Positions 27,557 through 38,213 of a DNA stretch of 64,000 nucleotides are shown piece after piece (position 1 is the first letter of the stretch; each line of letters starts with the position of its first letter). A model generated the notes under the pieces. It had not been told where the DNA came from and made no database searches. It saw only the letters and a program-made list of their open reading frames with translations. Where the stretch lies: contig CP116038.1 of NCBI GenBank assembly GCA_027945135.1, positions 1 to 64,000 of the forward strand. The letters run 5' to 3'. Both the position numbers and the translations under genes were made by a program. This stretch comes from Candidatus Phytoplasma oryzae (lineage in GTDB: Bacteria; Bacillota_I; Bacilli_A; Acholeplasmatales; Acholeplasmataceae).

Positions 27557-30079
27557 ATGTTAAATAAAACAAATATAAAAAAAAAAAAATCTCAAAAAGT
27601 TAATAATGAAAATAAAAATTTTGAATTATCAAATAAAAATGATAATGTTCAACAAATAGATATAAAAGAAGAAATGGAAAAATCTTTTTTAAGTTATGCA
27701 ATGAGTGTTATAGTTTCTAGAGCTTTACCAGAAATTCAAGACGGTTTAAAACCTGTTCAAAGAAGAATTTTATATGGTATGAAAGAATTAGGAGTTTATA
27801 ATAACTCTAGTTACAAAAAATCTGCAAGAATTGTGGGTGATGTTATGGGTAAATTTCATCCTCATGGTGATAGTAGTATTTATGAAGCTATGGTTAGAAT
27901 GGCTCAAAATTTTAATTATCGTTATCCTTTAATTGATGGACACGGAAATTTTGGTTCTATAGATGGAGACGCTGCAGCTGCTATGCGTTATACAGAAGTC
28001 AGAATGTCTAAAATAGCAATGGAAATGATTAAAGAAATAGATCAAGAAACAATAAATTTTGTGAATAATTATGATAACAGCGAAAAAGAACCTGTTGTAT
28101 TGCCTACGAGTTTCCCTAATTTATTAATAAACGGTTGTTCAGGAATTGCTGTTGGAATGGCCACAAACATTCCTCCTCATAATTTAGGAGAAGTTATTAA
28201 TGCTTTGTTAATATACATTGAACAAAAAGATATAAAAATAAAAGATTTAATGAAATATATAAAAGGACCTGATTTTCCGACCGGAGGAGAAATTTTAGGT
28301 TGTAATAATTTAAAAGAGGCTTATGAAACTGGAAGAGGTAGAATTTTTATAAGAGCGAAAACAGAAATTATTAAATCTGATAAAAATAAAAATTCAATTA
28401 TTATTACAGAAATACCCTATCAAATAAAAAAAACAAATCTTATAGAACGTATTGCTTTTTTAGCTAAAGAAAAAATTATCGATGGTATAACAGATTTAAG
28501 AGATGAATCATCAAATAAAAAAGGAATTAGAATTGTTATAGACTTAAGAAGAGATGTAAATCCACAAATTTTTTTAAATAATCTATATAAACATTCTCAA
28601 ATTCATATTTCATTTAATTTTAATATGATTGCTTTAGTCAAAGGCATTCCACAAATAGTAAATTTAAAACAAATTATAGAAGAATTTTTTCTTTTCAGAA
28701 TAGACATTATAAATAAACAAAAAAAATTTGAATTAAAAAAAGCTCTTAATAAAAAACACTTAATTCAAGCATCTGTTATAGTTTTAAATGATATAGATAA
28801 TGCTATAGAATTAATAAAAAAATCAAAAAATATTCCTGATGCTAAAGAAAAACTAATGAATAGATATGGTTTTGATGAAATACAAAGTAAATATATTTTA
28901 GAAATGAGCTTACAAAAAATTACTAGTATAGAAATAGAAAAAATTAAAGAAGAAGAACAAAAACTTATTCAACAAATAAATAAATATAAGAGTATCATAG
29001 AATCGCAAAAAAAAAAAGAAGAAATTTTAAAAAAAGAATTATTAGAAATTAAAAACAAATTCCAAGATAAAAGAAAAACTTTAATAAATAAAAAACAAGA
29101 AATTTTGGATATACCTAATGAAGATCTTATAGAAAAAGAACATATACTTATAACTATCACAAATAAAGGATATGCAAAAAGATTAAATTTAAATACTTAT
29201 AAAAAACAAAATAAAGGCGGAAAAGGAGTAATAGGGATTTCAATTAATGAAGATGATTTTGTAGAACATTTTATTATTACTTCGACTCATGATTTTCAAT
29301 TATTATTTACTAATAAAGGAAAGGTATATCAACTAAAAGGATATGACATACCTGTATTTTCTAGACAATCGAAAGGTATTCCTCTAGTTAATTTAATACC
29401 TTTAGAAAAAGGAGAATTTTTAACTTCTATTACTAGTGTTCAAAATTTTAAAAAAATTGAAAATTATTTAATATTAATAACTAAAAAAGGTTTAATTAAA
29501 AGAAATTGTATTCAAGATTATGAAAATATAAGAGTTAATGGCAAAATAGCATTTGTATTAAAAAAAGATGATGAAGTACTATATGTTTTAAAATCTTCAG
29601 GAAATCAAGATATTATACTGGCTGCTTCCAACGGAAAAGCAATTCGTTTTAATGAAAATTCTATTCGCAAAACATCTCGAATTGGTTCAGGAGTTATAGG
29701 AATGAGAATTTCTTATGAAGATAATATTGTAGGTTCCGCTATAGTTTCTTCTGAAGAACAGGATATTCTAGTTTTAACAGAATTTGGTTATGGTAAAAAA
29801 ACAAAAATGGACGAATATAGAAAACAAAAAAGAGGCGGAAAAGGAACTAAAACTTTAAAAATAACTTCCAAAAATGGTAAATTAGTTTCTTTAAAAACTG
29901 TGCTACCACAAGAAGAATTAATATTAATTTCTGATAGAGGCAAAGTTATAAGAATGTCAATTGATAAAATTTCAACTACTAAATCAAAAATAGCACAAGG
30001 AAACAGATTATTTAAATTAGATAATAATCAAAAATTAGTTAATGTTGTTGTTATAAAAGAAAAAATTATAAATTTATAA
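27557..30079 (+). CDS. gyrA: DNA gyrase subunit A
   Basis: GyrA cuts and rejoins the DNA gate. In its 840 residues the active-site tyrosine is Tyr145 ([11 protein letters not shown]), and the quinolone-resistance region [12 protein letters not shown] has Ser106 and Glu110. A C-terminal beta-pinwheel carries a GyrA box KRGGKGTK (about residue 757 onward) plus a second [11 protein letters not shown] copy. The N-terminus is extended by about 23 residues, rich in lysine and asparagine, compared with E. coli. The GyrA box supports gyrase rather than ParC. It is expressed with gyrB. Confidence 0.97.
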   Translation: MLNKTNIKKKKSQKVNNENKNFELSNKNDNVQQIDIKEEMEKSFLSYAMSVIVSRALPEIQDGLKPVQRRILYGMKELGVYNNSSYKKSARIVGDVMGKFHPHGDSSIYEAMVRMAQNFNYRYPLIDGHGNFGSIDGDAAAAMRYTEVRMSKIAMEMIKEIDQETINFVNNYDNSEKEPVVLPTSFPNLLINGCSGIAVGMATNIPPHNLGEVINALLIYIEQKDIKIKDLMKYIKGPDFPTGGEILGCNNLKEAYETGRGRIFIRAKTEIIKSDKNKNSIIITEIPYQIKKTNLIERIAFLAKEKIIDGITDLRDESSNKKGIRIVIDLRRDVNPQIFLNNLYKHSQIHISFNFNMIALVKGIPQIVNLKQIIEEFFLFRIDIINKQKKFELKKALNKKHLIQASVIVLNDIDNAIELIKKSKNIPDAKEKLMNRYGFDEIQSKYILEMSLQKITSIEIEKIKEEEQKLIQQINKYKSIIESQKKKEEILKKELLEIKNKFQDKRKTLINKKQEILDIPNEDLIEKEHILITITNKGYAKRLNLNTYKKQNKGGKGVIGISINEDDFVEHFIITSTHDFQLLFTNKGKVYQLKGYDIPVFSRQSKGIPLVNLIPLEKGEFLTSITSVQNFKKIENYLILITKKGLIKRNCIQDYENIRVNGKIAFVLKKDDEVLYVLKSSGNQDIILAASNGKAIRFNENSIRKTSRIGSGVIGMRISYEDNIVGSAIVSSEEQDILVLTEFGYGKKTKMDEYRKQKRGGKGTKTLKITSKNGKLVSLKTVLPQEELILISDRGKVIRMSIDKISTTKSKIAQGNRLFKLDNNQKLVNVVVIKEKIINL

Positions 30080-30118
30080 ATTTTAAATAAATAAAAATAA
30101 ATTTTATTTTTAAGTAAT

Positions 30119-30622
30119 ATGTATTATATGTATAAAAAAAATTTTTCTATATTATATAAAATATCTAATTCAACCATTGAAACAAAAAAAATAGGTTCTG
30201 AATTGGTAAATTTTATTAATAATCAAAAAAAATATAAAAATAAAAAAAACATAATTTTATTAGAAGGTTGTATCGGTTCAGGTAAAACTATTTTAACTAA
30301 AGGAATAGCAAAAAAGTTAGGTATAAAAAAAAATATTAATAGTCCTACTTTTTTATTACTTAAATCTTATAAAAATAGCGAAAATCAAATGCATCATTTA
30401 GATTTATATAAAATATTACAATTTGAAAAATCAGTTATTATATCTACTTTAGAAGAAATAACAGAAATCGTAAAATTAGGTGATATTTTAGTTATAGAAT
30501 CTACACAAAATATTTCATATTTATTACCATATTGGAATTTTAGAATTAAAATTGAAATTTTAAATATAAAAAAAAGAAAAATATTAATAGAAAACAATAA
30601 AATAAAAAATAAAAATAAATAA
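30119..30622 (+). CDS. tsaE: tRNA threonylcarbamoyladenosine biosynthesis ATPase TsaE
   Basis: TsaE powers the TsaBDE complex that makes t6A37 on ANN-decoding tRNAs. The 167 residues show Walker A GCIGSGKT (50-57), NSPTFLLLKSY and the family signature MHHLDLYKI. A second in-frame ATG four codons on could also be the start; neither has a clear ribosome-binding site. It is immediately followed by tsaB and tsaD. Confidence 0.92.
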   Translation: MYYMYKKNFSILYKISNSTIETKKIGSELVNFINNQKKYKNKKNIILLEGCIGSGKTILTKGIAKKLGIKKNINSPTFLLLKSYKNSENQMHHLDLYKILQFEKSVIISTLEEITEIVKLGDILVIESTQNISYLLPYWNFRIKIEILNIKKRKILIENNKIKNKNK

Positions 30623-30639
30623 AATATGTTTTAAAATAT

Positions 30640-31209
30640 ATGAAAATAAAAAAAAAATATCTTATTTTAGATATATCTATAAAAGTACAAATTGTTATTT
30701 TAACTACAGAAAATAAAATTATAGATATAATAAAAAAAAAATCTTCTACAAAAATTGTAGAAAAAATAATACCTCTTATAGATAAAATAATTAAAAAAAA
30801 TAATATTGAATTAAAAAATTTAAATGGTATTATAGTAGGAATAGGGCCTGGATCTTTTATAGGAACTAGAGTAGCAGTCCTAACTTCAAAAATTATATCT
30901 TTAGGAATGGATATCCCTTTATATAAAATAAGCAGTTTAACTCTTTTAACAAGTGGATATATTAATAATAAAAATATAATAACACCTAAAATTTGCGCTT
31001 GTGCTAATAATAATTTTTTTTATAGCACAAGTTTTAAATATAATCAAATAATTTTAAATGAAAACATATATAATTATTCTTTTTTAAATAAATTTGATAA
31101 TCATTTGTTAATAAACATTAATAATATTAAAATATCTGTCCCTAATATCTTTTTTTATATGAAAAAAGTTATAAATCCTCATAAATTAGTACCAATTTAT
31201 TATAAATAA
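30640..31209 (+). CDS. tsaB: t6A biosynthesis protein TsaB
   Basis: TsaB is an ASKHA-fold partner that dimerises with TsaD for t6A formation. The diagnostic loop is VGIGPGSFIGTRVAV (66-80), and the N-terminal YLILDISIK strand matches the family. At 189 residues it is shorter than the usual 220-230, with a reduced C-terminal half, as seen in reduced genomes. rimI, which often lies between tsaB and tsaD, is missing. Its place between tsaE and tsaD fixes the assignment. Confidence 0.9.
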   Translation: MKIKKKYLILDISIKVQIVILTTENKIIDIIKKKSSTKIVEKIIPLIDKIIKKNNIELKNLNGIIVGIGPGSFIGTRVAVLTSKIISLGMDIPLYKISSLTLLTSGYINNKNIITPKICACANNNFFYSTSFKYNQIILNENIYNYSFLNKFDNHLLININNIKISVPNIFFYMKKVINPHKLVPIYYK

Positions 31210-31233
31210 AATCACGAAAAAGGATTTAGAATT

Positions 31234-32229
31234 ATGAATATTTTATCTATAGAAACAAGTTGTGATGAAACTAGTGTGGCAATTACAAAAAACGGAAAAA
31301 AAGTTTTATCCAACATAATTTTTTCTCAAATTAATTATCATAAAAATTTTGGAGGTGTGGTTCCGGAAATAGCAGCTCGCAAACATATAGAATTGTTAAC
31401 TATTGTTCTAAACAAAGCTTTTAAAAAAGCTAATATAAAAGAAAAAGAAATTGATTTAGTAGCAGTTACAGAAGGTCCAGGTCTAATTAGTTCTTTATTA
31501 ATAGGTATAAATGCGGCTAATACATTTTCTTATATTCACCAAAAACCTTTAATAGGAGTTAATCATCTTATAGGTCATATTTATTCTGTACAAATAGAAA
31601 ATGAATTAAAATTTCCTAATTTAGTGCTCCTAATTTCAGGAGGTCATACAGAATTATTTTATAGCACAGATCATTTTAAATTTAAACATATTGGTTATAC
31701 ATTAGATGATGCAGTAGGTGAGGTCTATGATAAAATTGCTAGAAGTCTTAATTTAAAATATCCTGGTGGACCAATAATAGAAAAATTAGCAACAAAAGGA
31801 AAAGATGTTTTTAATTTTGTAAGACCTTATTTAAAAAATAAAAATTTAAATTTTAGCTTTTCGGGTTTAAAAAGCAAAATTATTAATTTTATTAATCAAA
31901 ATAATAACTTTAATAATTTTATAAATGATATATGTTGTTCATTTCAAGCAAGTATTATAGATGTTTTATTAGAAAAAACTAAAAGAGCTCTTCAAAAATT
32001 CCCTGTTTCACAATTAGTTTTAGTAGGAGGAGTATCAGCAAATCAATTTCTTCAAAAAAAATTCAAACAAAATTTTAATTTTTTAGAAATATTAGTACCA
32101 AAATTAGAATATTGTACTGATCAAGCTGCAATGATTGGTATTGCTGCTTATTATCAAAATAAATTTTACAAAAAAGCTAAAAAAAAATATAATCTAAAAG
32201 GAAATGCTAATCTGGAATTTTGCTTTTAA
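31234..32229 (+). CDS. tsaD: t6A synthase catalytic subunit TsaD
   Basis: TsaD transfers the threonylcarbamoyl group to A37 of tRNA. The 331 residues include the start [14 protein letters not shown], the metal site His111 and His115 (NHLIGHIY), [12 protein letters not shown], the [13 protein letters not shown] loop, FSGLKSKI and the late CTDQAAMIG motif. Length is standard. An AAAGGA ribosome-binding site precedes the ATG. It completes the tsaE-tsaB-tsaD operon. Confidence 0.97.
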   Translation: MNILSIETSCDETSVAITKNGKKVLSNIIFSQINYHKNFGGVVPEIAARKHIELLTIVLNKAFKKANIKEKEIDLVAVTEGPGLISSLLIGINAANTFSYIHQKPLIGVNHLIGHIYSVQIENELKFPNLVLLISGGHTELFYSTDHFKFKHIGYTLDDAVGEVYDKIARSLNLKYPGGPIIEKLATKGKDVFNFVRPYLKNKNLNFSFSGLKSKIINFINQNNNFNNFINDICCSFQASIIDVLLEKTKRALQKFPVSQLVLVGGVSANQFLQKKFKQNFNFLEILVPKLEYCTDQAAMIGIAAYYQNKFYKKAKKKYNLKGNANLEFCF

Positions 32230-32249
32230 AAAAATAAAATGTTTAATAT

Positions 32250-33896
32250 ATGGATAAAAAAATGAAAAATATAAAAGAAACATCTAATTTTATAAAAACT
32301 ATAATAAAAAAAGATTTGGAAAATAAAAAATATAAAAAAATAATTACAAGATTTCCGCCTGAACCAAATGGTTTTCTACATTTAGGACATGCTAGAGCTA
32401 TTGTTATTAATTTTGAATTATCATCTTTTTTTAAAGGAAAAACTTATTTAAGATATGATGATACTAATCCTGAAAAAGAAAAACTTATCTACGTAGATGC
32501 TATTCTAAAAGATATAAAATGGTTAGGATATCAACCAGATAAAATTACTTTTGCATCAGATTATTTCGAAAAAATGTATCAAAAAGCTTTGCTTTTGATT
32601 AAAAAAAATAAAGCATATGTAGATGATTTAAATTCTGAACAAATAAAAAAATACAGAGGTAATCTTAATGAAAAAGGTATAAATTCGCCTTATAGAAACC
32701 GTAATATTCAAGAAAATTTAGACTTGTTCCAAAAAATGAAAAAAGGTTTTTTTAAAAAAGGAGAAAAAGTTTTAAGAGCTAAAATTGACATGTCTAGTTC
32801 AAATATAAATTTAAGAGATCCTGTTTTATATCGTATTTTAGATAATTACACATTAAAAAAAATTCATTGGTTTATTTTCCCTTCTTATGATTATGCTCAT
32901 CCATTAGAAGATTCAATAGAAAAAATTAGTCATTCTTTATGTTCTTTAGAATTTGAAGATCATAAACCATTATATAATTGGATATTAAAAGAAACTGAAA
33001 TTAAAAATCCTCCTACTCAAATAGAATTTGGACGACTTAATATTATTAATACTTGTTTAAGTAAAAGAAATCTTAATTTTTTAGTTAAAAATTCTTTAGT
33101 TCAAGGTTGGGACGATCCTAGAATGCCAACATTATCAGGATTAAAAAGAAGAGGTTTTACTCCAGAATCCATTAAAAATTTTATTTTAGAAGCAGGAATA
33201 GCTAAAAACAATACTGATATAAAAATAGAAATGATGGAATACTTTTTAAGAAAAGATTTAGAAAATAAATCCAAAAAAGCTATAGCTGTTATAAATCCTT
33301 TAAAAGTTACTATTACAAATTATCCTAAAAATAAAATAGAATTTTTTAAAATACCATTTCATCCTAACAAATCATTCGGAGAAAGAAAAATATTTTTTTC
33401 GAGATATATTTATATAGAAAAAGAAGATTTTTGTATTCAAAAACCAGATAAAAAATATAAAAGATTTTTTTTAAACGGAGAAGTAAGATTATTAAATGCT
33501 TATTTTATTAAAGCTTATAAAGTAATTAAAGATGAAAACAACAATATTATAGAAATTTTAGCTACTTACGATGAAAAAACTAAAAGCGGAACAGGTTTTA
33601 AAGAAAGAAAACCTAATGGAACAATTCATTATGTCGAACAAACCACTGCTAAAAAAGCTATTTTTAACTTTTTTGGACCATTATTTCAAGAACAAAATAA
33701 TTCAAATAATAAAAACAATAATTTTAATTTTAATTCATTAATTAAAAAAAATTCTTTTGTAGAAAATTCATTAGAAAAAGTTATAGATTTAGAAAAAATC
33801 CAATTTATGAGACATGGTTATTTCAGTGCAGATCAAAAAGAAAAAAAAATTTTAAATTTTAATGAAATTGTATCTTTAAAAAAATCTTATAAATGA
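32250..33896 (+). CDS. glnS: Glutamine--tRNA ligase
   Basis: GlnRS directly charges tRNA-Gln. The class I signature RFPPEPNGFLHLGHA (about 34-48) has the PPEPNG form of GlnRS, not the PSPTG of GluRS. LRYDDTNPEKE, WDDPRMPTLSGLKRRGF and LSKRN (KMSKS equivalent) are also typical, followed by two beta-barrel domains. Length (548) fits. Most Firmicutes lack GlnRS and use GatCAB, so this suggests acquisition in the Acholeplasmatales line. It ends in TGA and is in the same frame as the next gene, nine codons downstream. Confidence 0.96.
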   Translation: MDKKMKNIKETSNFIKTIIKKDLENKKYKKIITRFPPEPNGFLHLGHARAIVINFELSSFFKGKTYLRYDDTNPEKEKLIYVDAILKDIKWLGYQPDKITFASDYFEKMYQKALLLIKKNKAYVDDLNSEQIKKYRGNLNEKGINSPYRNRNIQENLDLFQKMKKGFFKKGEKVLRAKIDMSSSNINLRDPVLYRILDNYTLKKIHWFIFPSYDYAHPLEDSIEKISHSLCSLEFEDHKPLYNWILKETEIKNPPTQIEFGRLNIINTCLSKRNLNFLVKNSLVQGWDDPRMPTLSGLKRRGFTPESIKNFILEAGIAKNNTDIKIEMMEYFLRKDLENKSKKAIAVINPLKVTITNYPKNKIEFFKIPFHPNKSFGERKIFFSRYIYIEKEDFCIQKPDKKYKRFFLNGEVRLLNAYFIKAYKVIKDENNNIIEILATYDEKTKSGTGFKERKPNGTIHYVEQTTAKKAIFNFFGPLFQEQNNSNNKNNNFNFNSLIKKNSFVENSLEKVIDLEKIQFMRHGYFSADQKEKKILNFNEIVSLKKSYK

Positions 33897-33923
33897 ATTT
33901 TTTATTGTATTGTAATAAAAAAA

Positions 33924-35048
33924 ATGAAAAAAAAAATAAAAGTAATTATAAAAAATTTATATGAATTAGAAATACAAGAAAATGCTCAAAAAGGAGATAT
34001 TATTGATTTAAGAGACAGTATAAACTTAAATATGAATTTAATCCAAAAACAAATTCACGAGAAAGAAAAAAATAAAATAAAAGATTTTCTATTAAAAGAT
34101 AAAGAAAAATCATTAAAAGAATTAAATATTAAAAAAGAAAAAGAAACACAAGAATTAATATATAAATATGAAAAAATGAAAATAAAATTAGAAAATGAAA
34201 AAAACCAAGAAATTTATAAATTAAAAATGAATAGAAGTCATTTTAATAACAAATTAATTGGAGAAAATTTAGAAAAATGGTGCGATAATGAAATACAAAA
34301 TCAAATGCTAATTTTAAATGATATAAGTTGGTATAAAGATAATGAAATTATAAACGGAAGTAAAGCAGATTTTATATTTAAATTATATCCAAATAAAGAA
34401 AAAAAAGAAGATGAAATTTTAACATCTGCTATTTTAGAAATGAAAACAGAAATTAAAAATACAGATTTTTCCAAACAAAAACAAAAAAATAAACAATATT
34501 TTAATAAATTAAATAATGATCGAAAAAATAAAAAACTTGAATTCGCTCTTTTAGTCAGCGAATTAGAATATGATCAAGAAAATGATTTACCTATTAAAAA
34601 AGTTCAAGAATATGAAAAAATGTATATTATAAGACCTCCTTATTTAATAACTTTTTTAAATATTATAATTTCTTTAGCAAGAAAAAATAAAGAATTAATA
34701 TATAATTTAAAAAAAGAAAAAAAAGAATTTAAAAAAGAAAAAGAAATTATAAATTTATTTGAAAATATGAAAAATAAAATTTTAAATAATTATTTAAAAA
34801 AAATAGAAAAAAATTTAAATGATATTACAAAAGAGAATAATAATATAAAAACAACAGCAGAAATAATTCTAAAATCATATCAAAAAATAGAATATAAAAT
34901 ACAAATGATTTTAAAACATCATTTTCAATTTTTAATAAAAAAAATAGAAAATTTCCAGATAGAAAGAATTATTAAAAAAATTCATATATTAAAAAAAAAT
35001 AAGTTAAAAATCAATAAAGTTAAAATAAAGAAAGAAAAAAAAAGTTAA
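33924..35048 (+). CDS. DUF2130 domain-containing protein
   Basis: A 374-residue soluble protein with a lysine/glutamate-rich coiled coil (about 40-110), then a conserved block starting LIGENLEKWCDNEI, with ADFIFKLY, AILEMKTEIKNTDFSK and FALLVSELEYD, ending near IIRPPYLITFLNIII (about 246). This matches the DUF2130 family of unknown function; the block resembles PD-(D/E)xK-like folds (the E-x-K in EMKTE is suggestive). A helical basic tail follows. The start lacks a ribosome-binding site and is in frame with glnS across one TGA. The 3' end runs into a tandem repeat that supplies the stop codon. Confidence 0.82.
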   Translation: MKKKIKVIIKNLYELEIQENAQKGDIIDLRDSINLNMNLIQKQIHEKEKNKIKDFLLKDKEKSLKELNIKKEKETQELIYKYEKMKIKLENEKNQEIYKLKMNRSHFNNKLIGENLEKWCDNEIQNQMLILNDISWYKDNEIINGSKADFIFKLYPNKEKKEDEILTSAILEMKTEIKNTDFSKQKQKNKQYFNKLNNDRKNKKLEFALLVSELEYDQENDLPIKKVQEYEKMYIIRPPYLITFLNIIISLARKNKELIYNLKKEKKEFKKEKEIINLFENMKNKILNNYLKKIEKNLNDITKENNNIKTTAEIILKSYQKIEYKIQMILKHHFQFLIKKIENFQIERIIKKIHILKKNKLKINKVKIKKEKKS

Positions 35049-35090
35049 AATAAAGAAAGAAAAAAAAGTTAAAATAAAGAAAGAAAAAAA
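35016..35090. repeat. Tandem repeat (24-25 bp, three copies) at a gene 3' end
   Basis: The unit GTTAAAATAAAGAAAG plus an A-run begins at 35019, 35044 and 35068, so the periods are 25 and 24 bp. The first copy codes for the last residues of the DUF2130 protein (VKIKKEKKS). Because 25 is not a multiple of three, the second copy is read in another frame and provides the TAA. The repeats end about 10 bp before the next gene. Confidence 0.92.
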
Positions 35091-35096
35091 TATAAA

Positions 35097-35867
35097 ATGA
35101 AAATAAATAAAAAAAATAGTGTTAAATATAATAAAAAATCCAAAATTCTTTATTTTTTTTGGTACATAATAACGGTTCATATCATAAGATATTTTTTTAT
35201 ATTAATAAATAAACCGGATTTTTTAGCTTTTAGGAAATCAGAAATAACAACAAATTGGACTTTTACTAATTTTATTTCATTTTTTTCTAGACAAAGTGTT
35301 ATTTTAATTTTTATCATAATTACTTTAAATTTGTTTACAAATTATCAAAATAAAAAATGGTTTCGATATTTAGCATTTATAGGATTAATAGATATCTTAT
35401 TAAGCGGTCTTGCGTATAACTTTATTATTGATAATTTAAATATGTTAAAAAATCTGTCAAAAAATGACTATTTTAGTATAATTTACTTTGAACATGTTGT
35501 TTTTCCTTTGTTTTATTTAATCTTTTTCTTAATATCAAATATAAAAAATATACCTCTAAATAAATTGTATATTTATCTTTGGCATCCTTCTTTATATTTA
35601 CTTTTCTTTATAATTATAAATTCTTATAACGAAAACTTAATGCCATATCCTTATAGCTTTATTAATCCTAAAATAGGAAAATGTTTATTAAATTTTTTAT
35701 ATGACAAAGAACCTAAAGGATGGATAGGTCTTTTTATCAACTTTTCATTAATATCTTTTATTATGTTTTTGATAAGTATTATAATTTGGAAACTCAAAAA
35801 TATATCCTCAAAAAAAACAAAAATTTGTATTTCAATTATTATTTCATTTTTGATATTAACATTGTAA
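35097..35867 (+). CDS. Pr6Pr/DUF1600-like multi-pass membrane protein
   Basis: The 256-residue protein has about seven membrane segments (roughly 20-38, 62-82, 91-107, 128-147, 161-177, 210-232 and 243-256). The polar pattern EHVVFPLFY, then LWHPSLYLLFF, then a PYPYSFINPK segment and GWIGLFINF is typical of the Pr6Pr/DUF1600 membrane family found in mollicutes and actinobacteria, whose function is unknown. It starts 48 bp after the DUF2130 gene, just past the tandem repeats, so it is probably co-transcribed. It converges with rpmB on a perfect hairpin. Confidence 0.7.
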   Translation: MKINKKNSVKYNKKSKILYFFWYIITVHIIRYFFILINKPDFLAFRKSEITTNWTFTNFISFFSRQSVILIFIIITLNLFTNYQNKKWFRYLAFIGLIDILLSGLAYNFIIDNLNMLKNLSKNDYFSIIYFEHVVFPLFYLIFFLISNIKNIPLNKLYIYLWHPSLYLLFFIIINSYNENLMPYPYSFINPKIGKCLLNFLYDKEPKGWIGLFINFSLISFIMFLISIIIWKLKNISSKKTKICISIIISFLILTL

Positions 35868-36034
35868 ATTATTCTGTATAATTTTGTATTTATTAATTAT
35901 GAAAATAAATAAAATTACAAAAATATCATAAAATAATATAAATCAAAAAACTTATTATATTTAAAATAATTATTATAAATATATAAAATATTACTTTATT
36001 TTTTTAATTTTATTTATTTAAATAGATAAAGAAT

Positions 36035-36077
36035 AAAAATTAATATTATAAATATTTTGTTTATAATATTAATTTTT
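36035..36077. terminator. Bidirectional terminator, 18-bp perfect stem
   Basis: An 18-bp perfect inverted repeat (left arm 36035-36052, right arm 36060-36077, loop TATTTTG) lies between the convergent membrane-protein gene and rpmB, touching the rpmB stop. AT-only stems with A/T flanks of this kind usually serve both strands as terminators. Confidence 0.75.
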
Positions 36078-36078
36078 A

Positions 36079-36267
36079 TTAAACTCTTTTTAATTCTGTT
36101 TTTTTTAATGCACGGGCAGAAATATAAATTTTACAAATTTTACCTTTTTTATTCAAAATACGTATTTTCTGTAAATTAGATTTCCATTTTCTTCGAGTAG
36201 AATTCATAGCATGGCTTCTTTTATTACCAAATAAAGTAGTTTTGCCAGTAATATAACACTTGCTCAT
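36079..36267 (-). CDS. rpmB: 50S ribosomal protein L28
   Basis: A 62-residue protein with [21 protein letters not shown], the L28 start, followed by [16 protein letters not shown] and [14 protein letters not shown]. Length is standard. It is divergent from fakA/yloV; in Bacillus rpmB is likewise next to and divergent from yloU-yloV. Between the two starts lie TATA-rich repeats (36320-36345) that can serve as -10 elements in both directions. Confidence 0.96.
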   Translation of the reverse strand: MSKCYITGKTTLFGNKRSHAMNSTRRKWKSNLQKIRILNKKGKICKIYISARALKKTELKRV

Positions 36268-36502
36268 TATTTTTTTTATAAACCTCTTTTTTTTGTTAAA
36301 TTTATTTAATTATTCTTATACTATATAGTATATAGTATATAATGATGTAAATGAAATATATTCTATTATAAAATAATAAATTTAAATATATTAAAAAAAT
36401 AAATAGTTAAAAAAATATTTTTTTTCAGAAAATTTAAAAATAAAATTTAATTAATTTTATAAATAAAAAAATTCAAAATAATATAAATAAGGATTTCATA
36501 AA

Positions 36503-38167
36503 ATGGTTGAAATAATAAAACACAAAACTATAGATGGAAATTTATTTAAAAAAATGTTTATAAATGGAACTATTAATTTAAAAAATAAACACAAAGAAAT
36601 AAATAATTTAAATGTTTTTCCTATTCCTGATGGAGATACAGGAACTAATATGCAAATGACTATGATGAAAGGTGTTGAAAAACTGAAAAACATAAAAGAT
36701 TCCTCAATTATCAAAGTTACGAAAGTTTTATCAGATGCTTTATTATTTGGTTCTAAAGGAAATTCCGGTGTTATTCTGTCTCAATTTTTTATGGGATTTT
36801 ACGAAAAAATATGTAAATTACAAAAAAAAAATATAAATGTTTGTGAATTTATAGAATCTTTAGATAATGGTTATAAAAAAGCATATAATTCTATTCTAAA
36901 ACCTGTAGAAGGAACTATTCTGACTGTTTTAAGAGAATCTATAGAAAAAATAATTAAAATAAAAAAAAATTTAAAAACAATTAAAGAAGCTTTACAAAAA
37001 TTATTAAAATACGCAAATATTTCTCTTCAAAAAACTCCTGAATTATTACCTATTTTAAAGAAATCAAATGTTGTTGATAGCGGTGGAGCTGGTTTTGTCT
37101 CTTTTTTAGAAGGGATGTTGCTTTACTTAAATAATGTTTTATTAACTAATATTGAAAAAGACCAAAATTCATTATATTATTTAAATAATGTTAATTTTAT
37201 AGATGAAAAACATAAAATTTTATCAAAAAATGAAATTATCAAGTATCGTTATTGCACAGAATTTATTTTTAAATTAAATAATAAAGATTTTAACTTAAAA
37301 GAAAAACAAGAAGAATTTAATCAAGAAAATGTTGGAGATTCTTTAATTTTTATTCAACATAAAAATAATATCAAAATTCATATTCATACTAATGATCCTG
37401 GTAATATTTTGAACAAATTATTAAAATATGGTATTTTATTAAAAAGTAAAATAGAAGATATGCAGCAACAAAAAAACTTGTTTTTAAAGAATAAAAATAA
37501 GAAAAATTTTATAGTTGCAATATCTTCAGAACCAGAAATTAAAAAAATTTTACAAGAATTAAAAATAGATTATTATATAATTCAAAAAGAAGAACCTTCG
37601 GAAAAAGATTTTGAAAAAATTCTTGCTAAAGCAGAAGTGAATAACATTATTATTTTACCAAATAACAAAAAAACAATAGAAAAAAGTTTAAAATTTGGAA
37701 AAAAATTCCCACAATTCAATATTAATATTGTTAAAACTCAAAATATTGGTCAAATTTATAGTTCACTTTTAGTTTATGATAAAGAATTATCTTTTGAAAA
37801 AAATTTGAAAAACATGGATCAAAATATTCAAAAAAATAAAGTAAGTATAATTATGAATTCAAATTTTTTAAAATATGAAAAAACTAAATCAAAAGAAAAC
37901 CAAAATTTAGAAAATAAAAATTTTGTAGCTTTTGTAGAAAAAGAACGAATTTATAATGAAAATTTATCTAATTTAAATGAACAAATATTAAAAAAAATAA
38001 TAAAAAAACAAAATAGATTTTTAACAATTTTTTATAATAAAAAAAATTATGTTCAAGAAAATCTAAAAAAAATAGAATATTTTATAAAAAAAAATTTTAA
38101 TAATATAGAAATAGAGAAAATAAAAATGAATAATGAAAATTATTTATACATATTTGTTTTAGATTAA
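36503..38167 (+). CDS. DAK2-domain protein FakA/YloV (fatty-acid kinase family)
   Basis: The 554-residue protein begins with a DAK2-like kinase domain: NNLNVFPIPDGDTGTNM (about 34-50), GSKGNSGVILSQFF and the VVDSGGAGFVSFLEG loop. C-terminal to about residue 200 is the DegV-interacting region typical of FakA/YloV. In Staphylococcus FakA phosphorylates fatty acids held by a DegV-family FakB; such a partner is not seen in this window. The domain is certain, while fatty-acid kinase activity in this organism is inferred. It is divergent from rpmB, as in Bacillus. The ATG follows AAGGA by about 8 nt. Confidence 0.88.
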   Translation: MVEIIKHKTIDGNLFKKMFINGTINLKNKHKEINNLNVFPIPDGDTGTNMQMTMMKGVEKLKNIKDSSIIKVTKVLSDALLFGSKGNSGVILSQFFMGFYEKICKLQKKNINVCEFIESLDNGYKKAYNSILKPVEGTILTVLRESIEKIIKIKKNLKTIKEALQKLLKYANISLQKTPELLPILKKSNVVDSGGAGFVSFLEGMLLYLNNVLLTNIEKDQNSLYYLNNVNFIDEKHKILSKNEIIKYRYCTEFIFKLNNKDFNLKEKQEEFNQENVGDSLIFIQHKNNIKIHIHTNDPGNILNKLLKYGILLKSKIEDMQQQKNLFLKNKNKKNFIVAISSEPEIKKILQELKIDYYIIQKEEPSEKDFEKILAKAEVNNIIILPNNKKTIEKSLKFGKKFPQFNINIVKTQNIGQIYSSLLVYDKELSFEKNLKNMDQNIQKNKVSIIMNSNFLKYEKTKSKENQNLENKNFVAFVEKERIYNENLSNLNEQILKKIIKKQNRFLTIFYNKKNYVQENLKKIEYFIKKNFNNIEIEKIKMNNENYLYIFVLD

Positions 38168-38213
38168 ATAAAATAAATAATATAGAATATTTTATATAAA
38201 ATTTGTTTTTTGT

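Noticed and set aside
35016-35090. CRISPR-like spaced repeats at the DUF2130 3' end
   Set aside because: The units are directly adjacent, A-rich and include coding sequence; a simple slippage repeat explains them.
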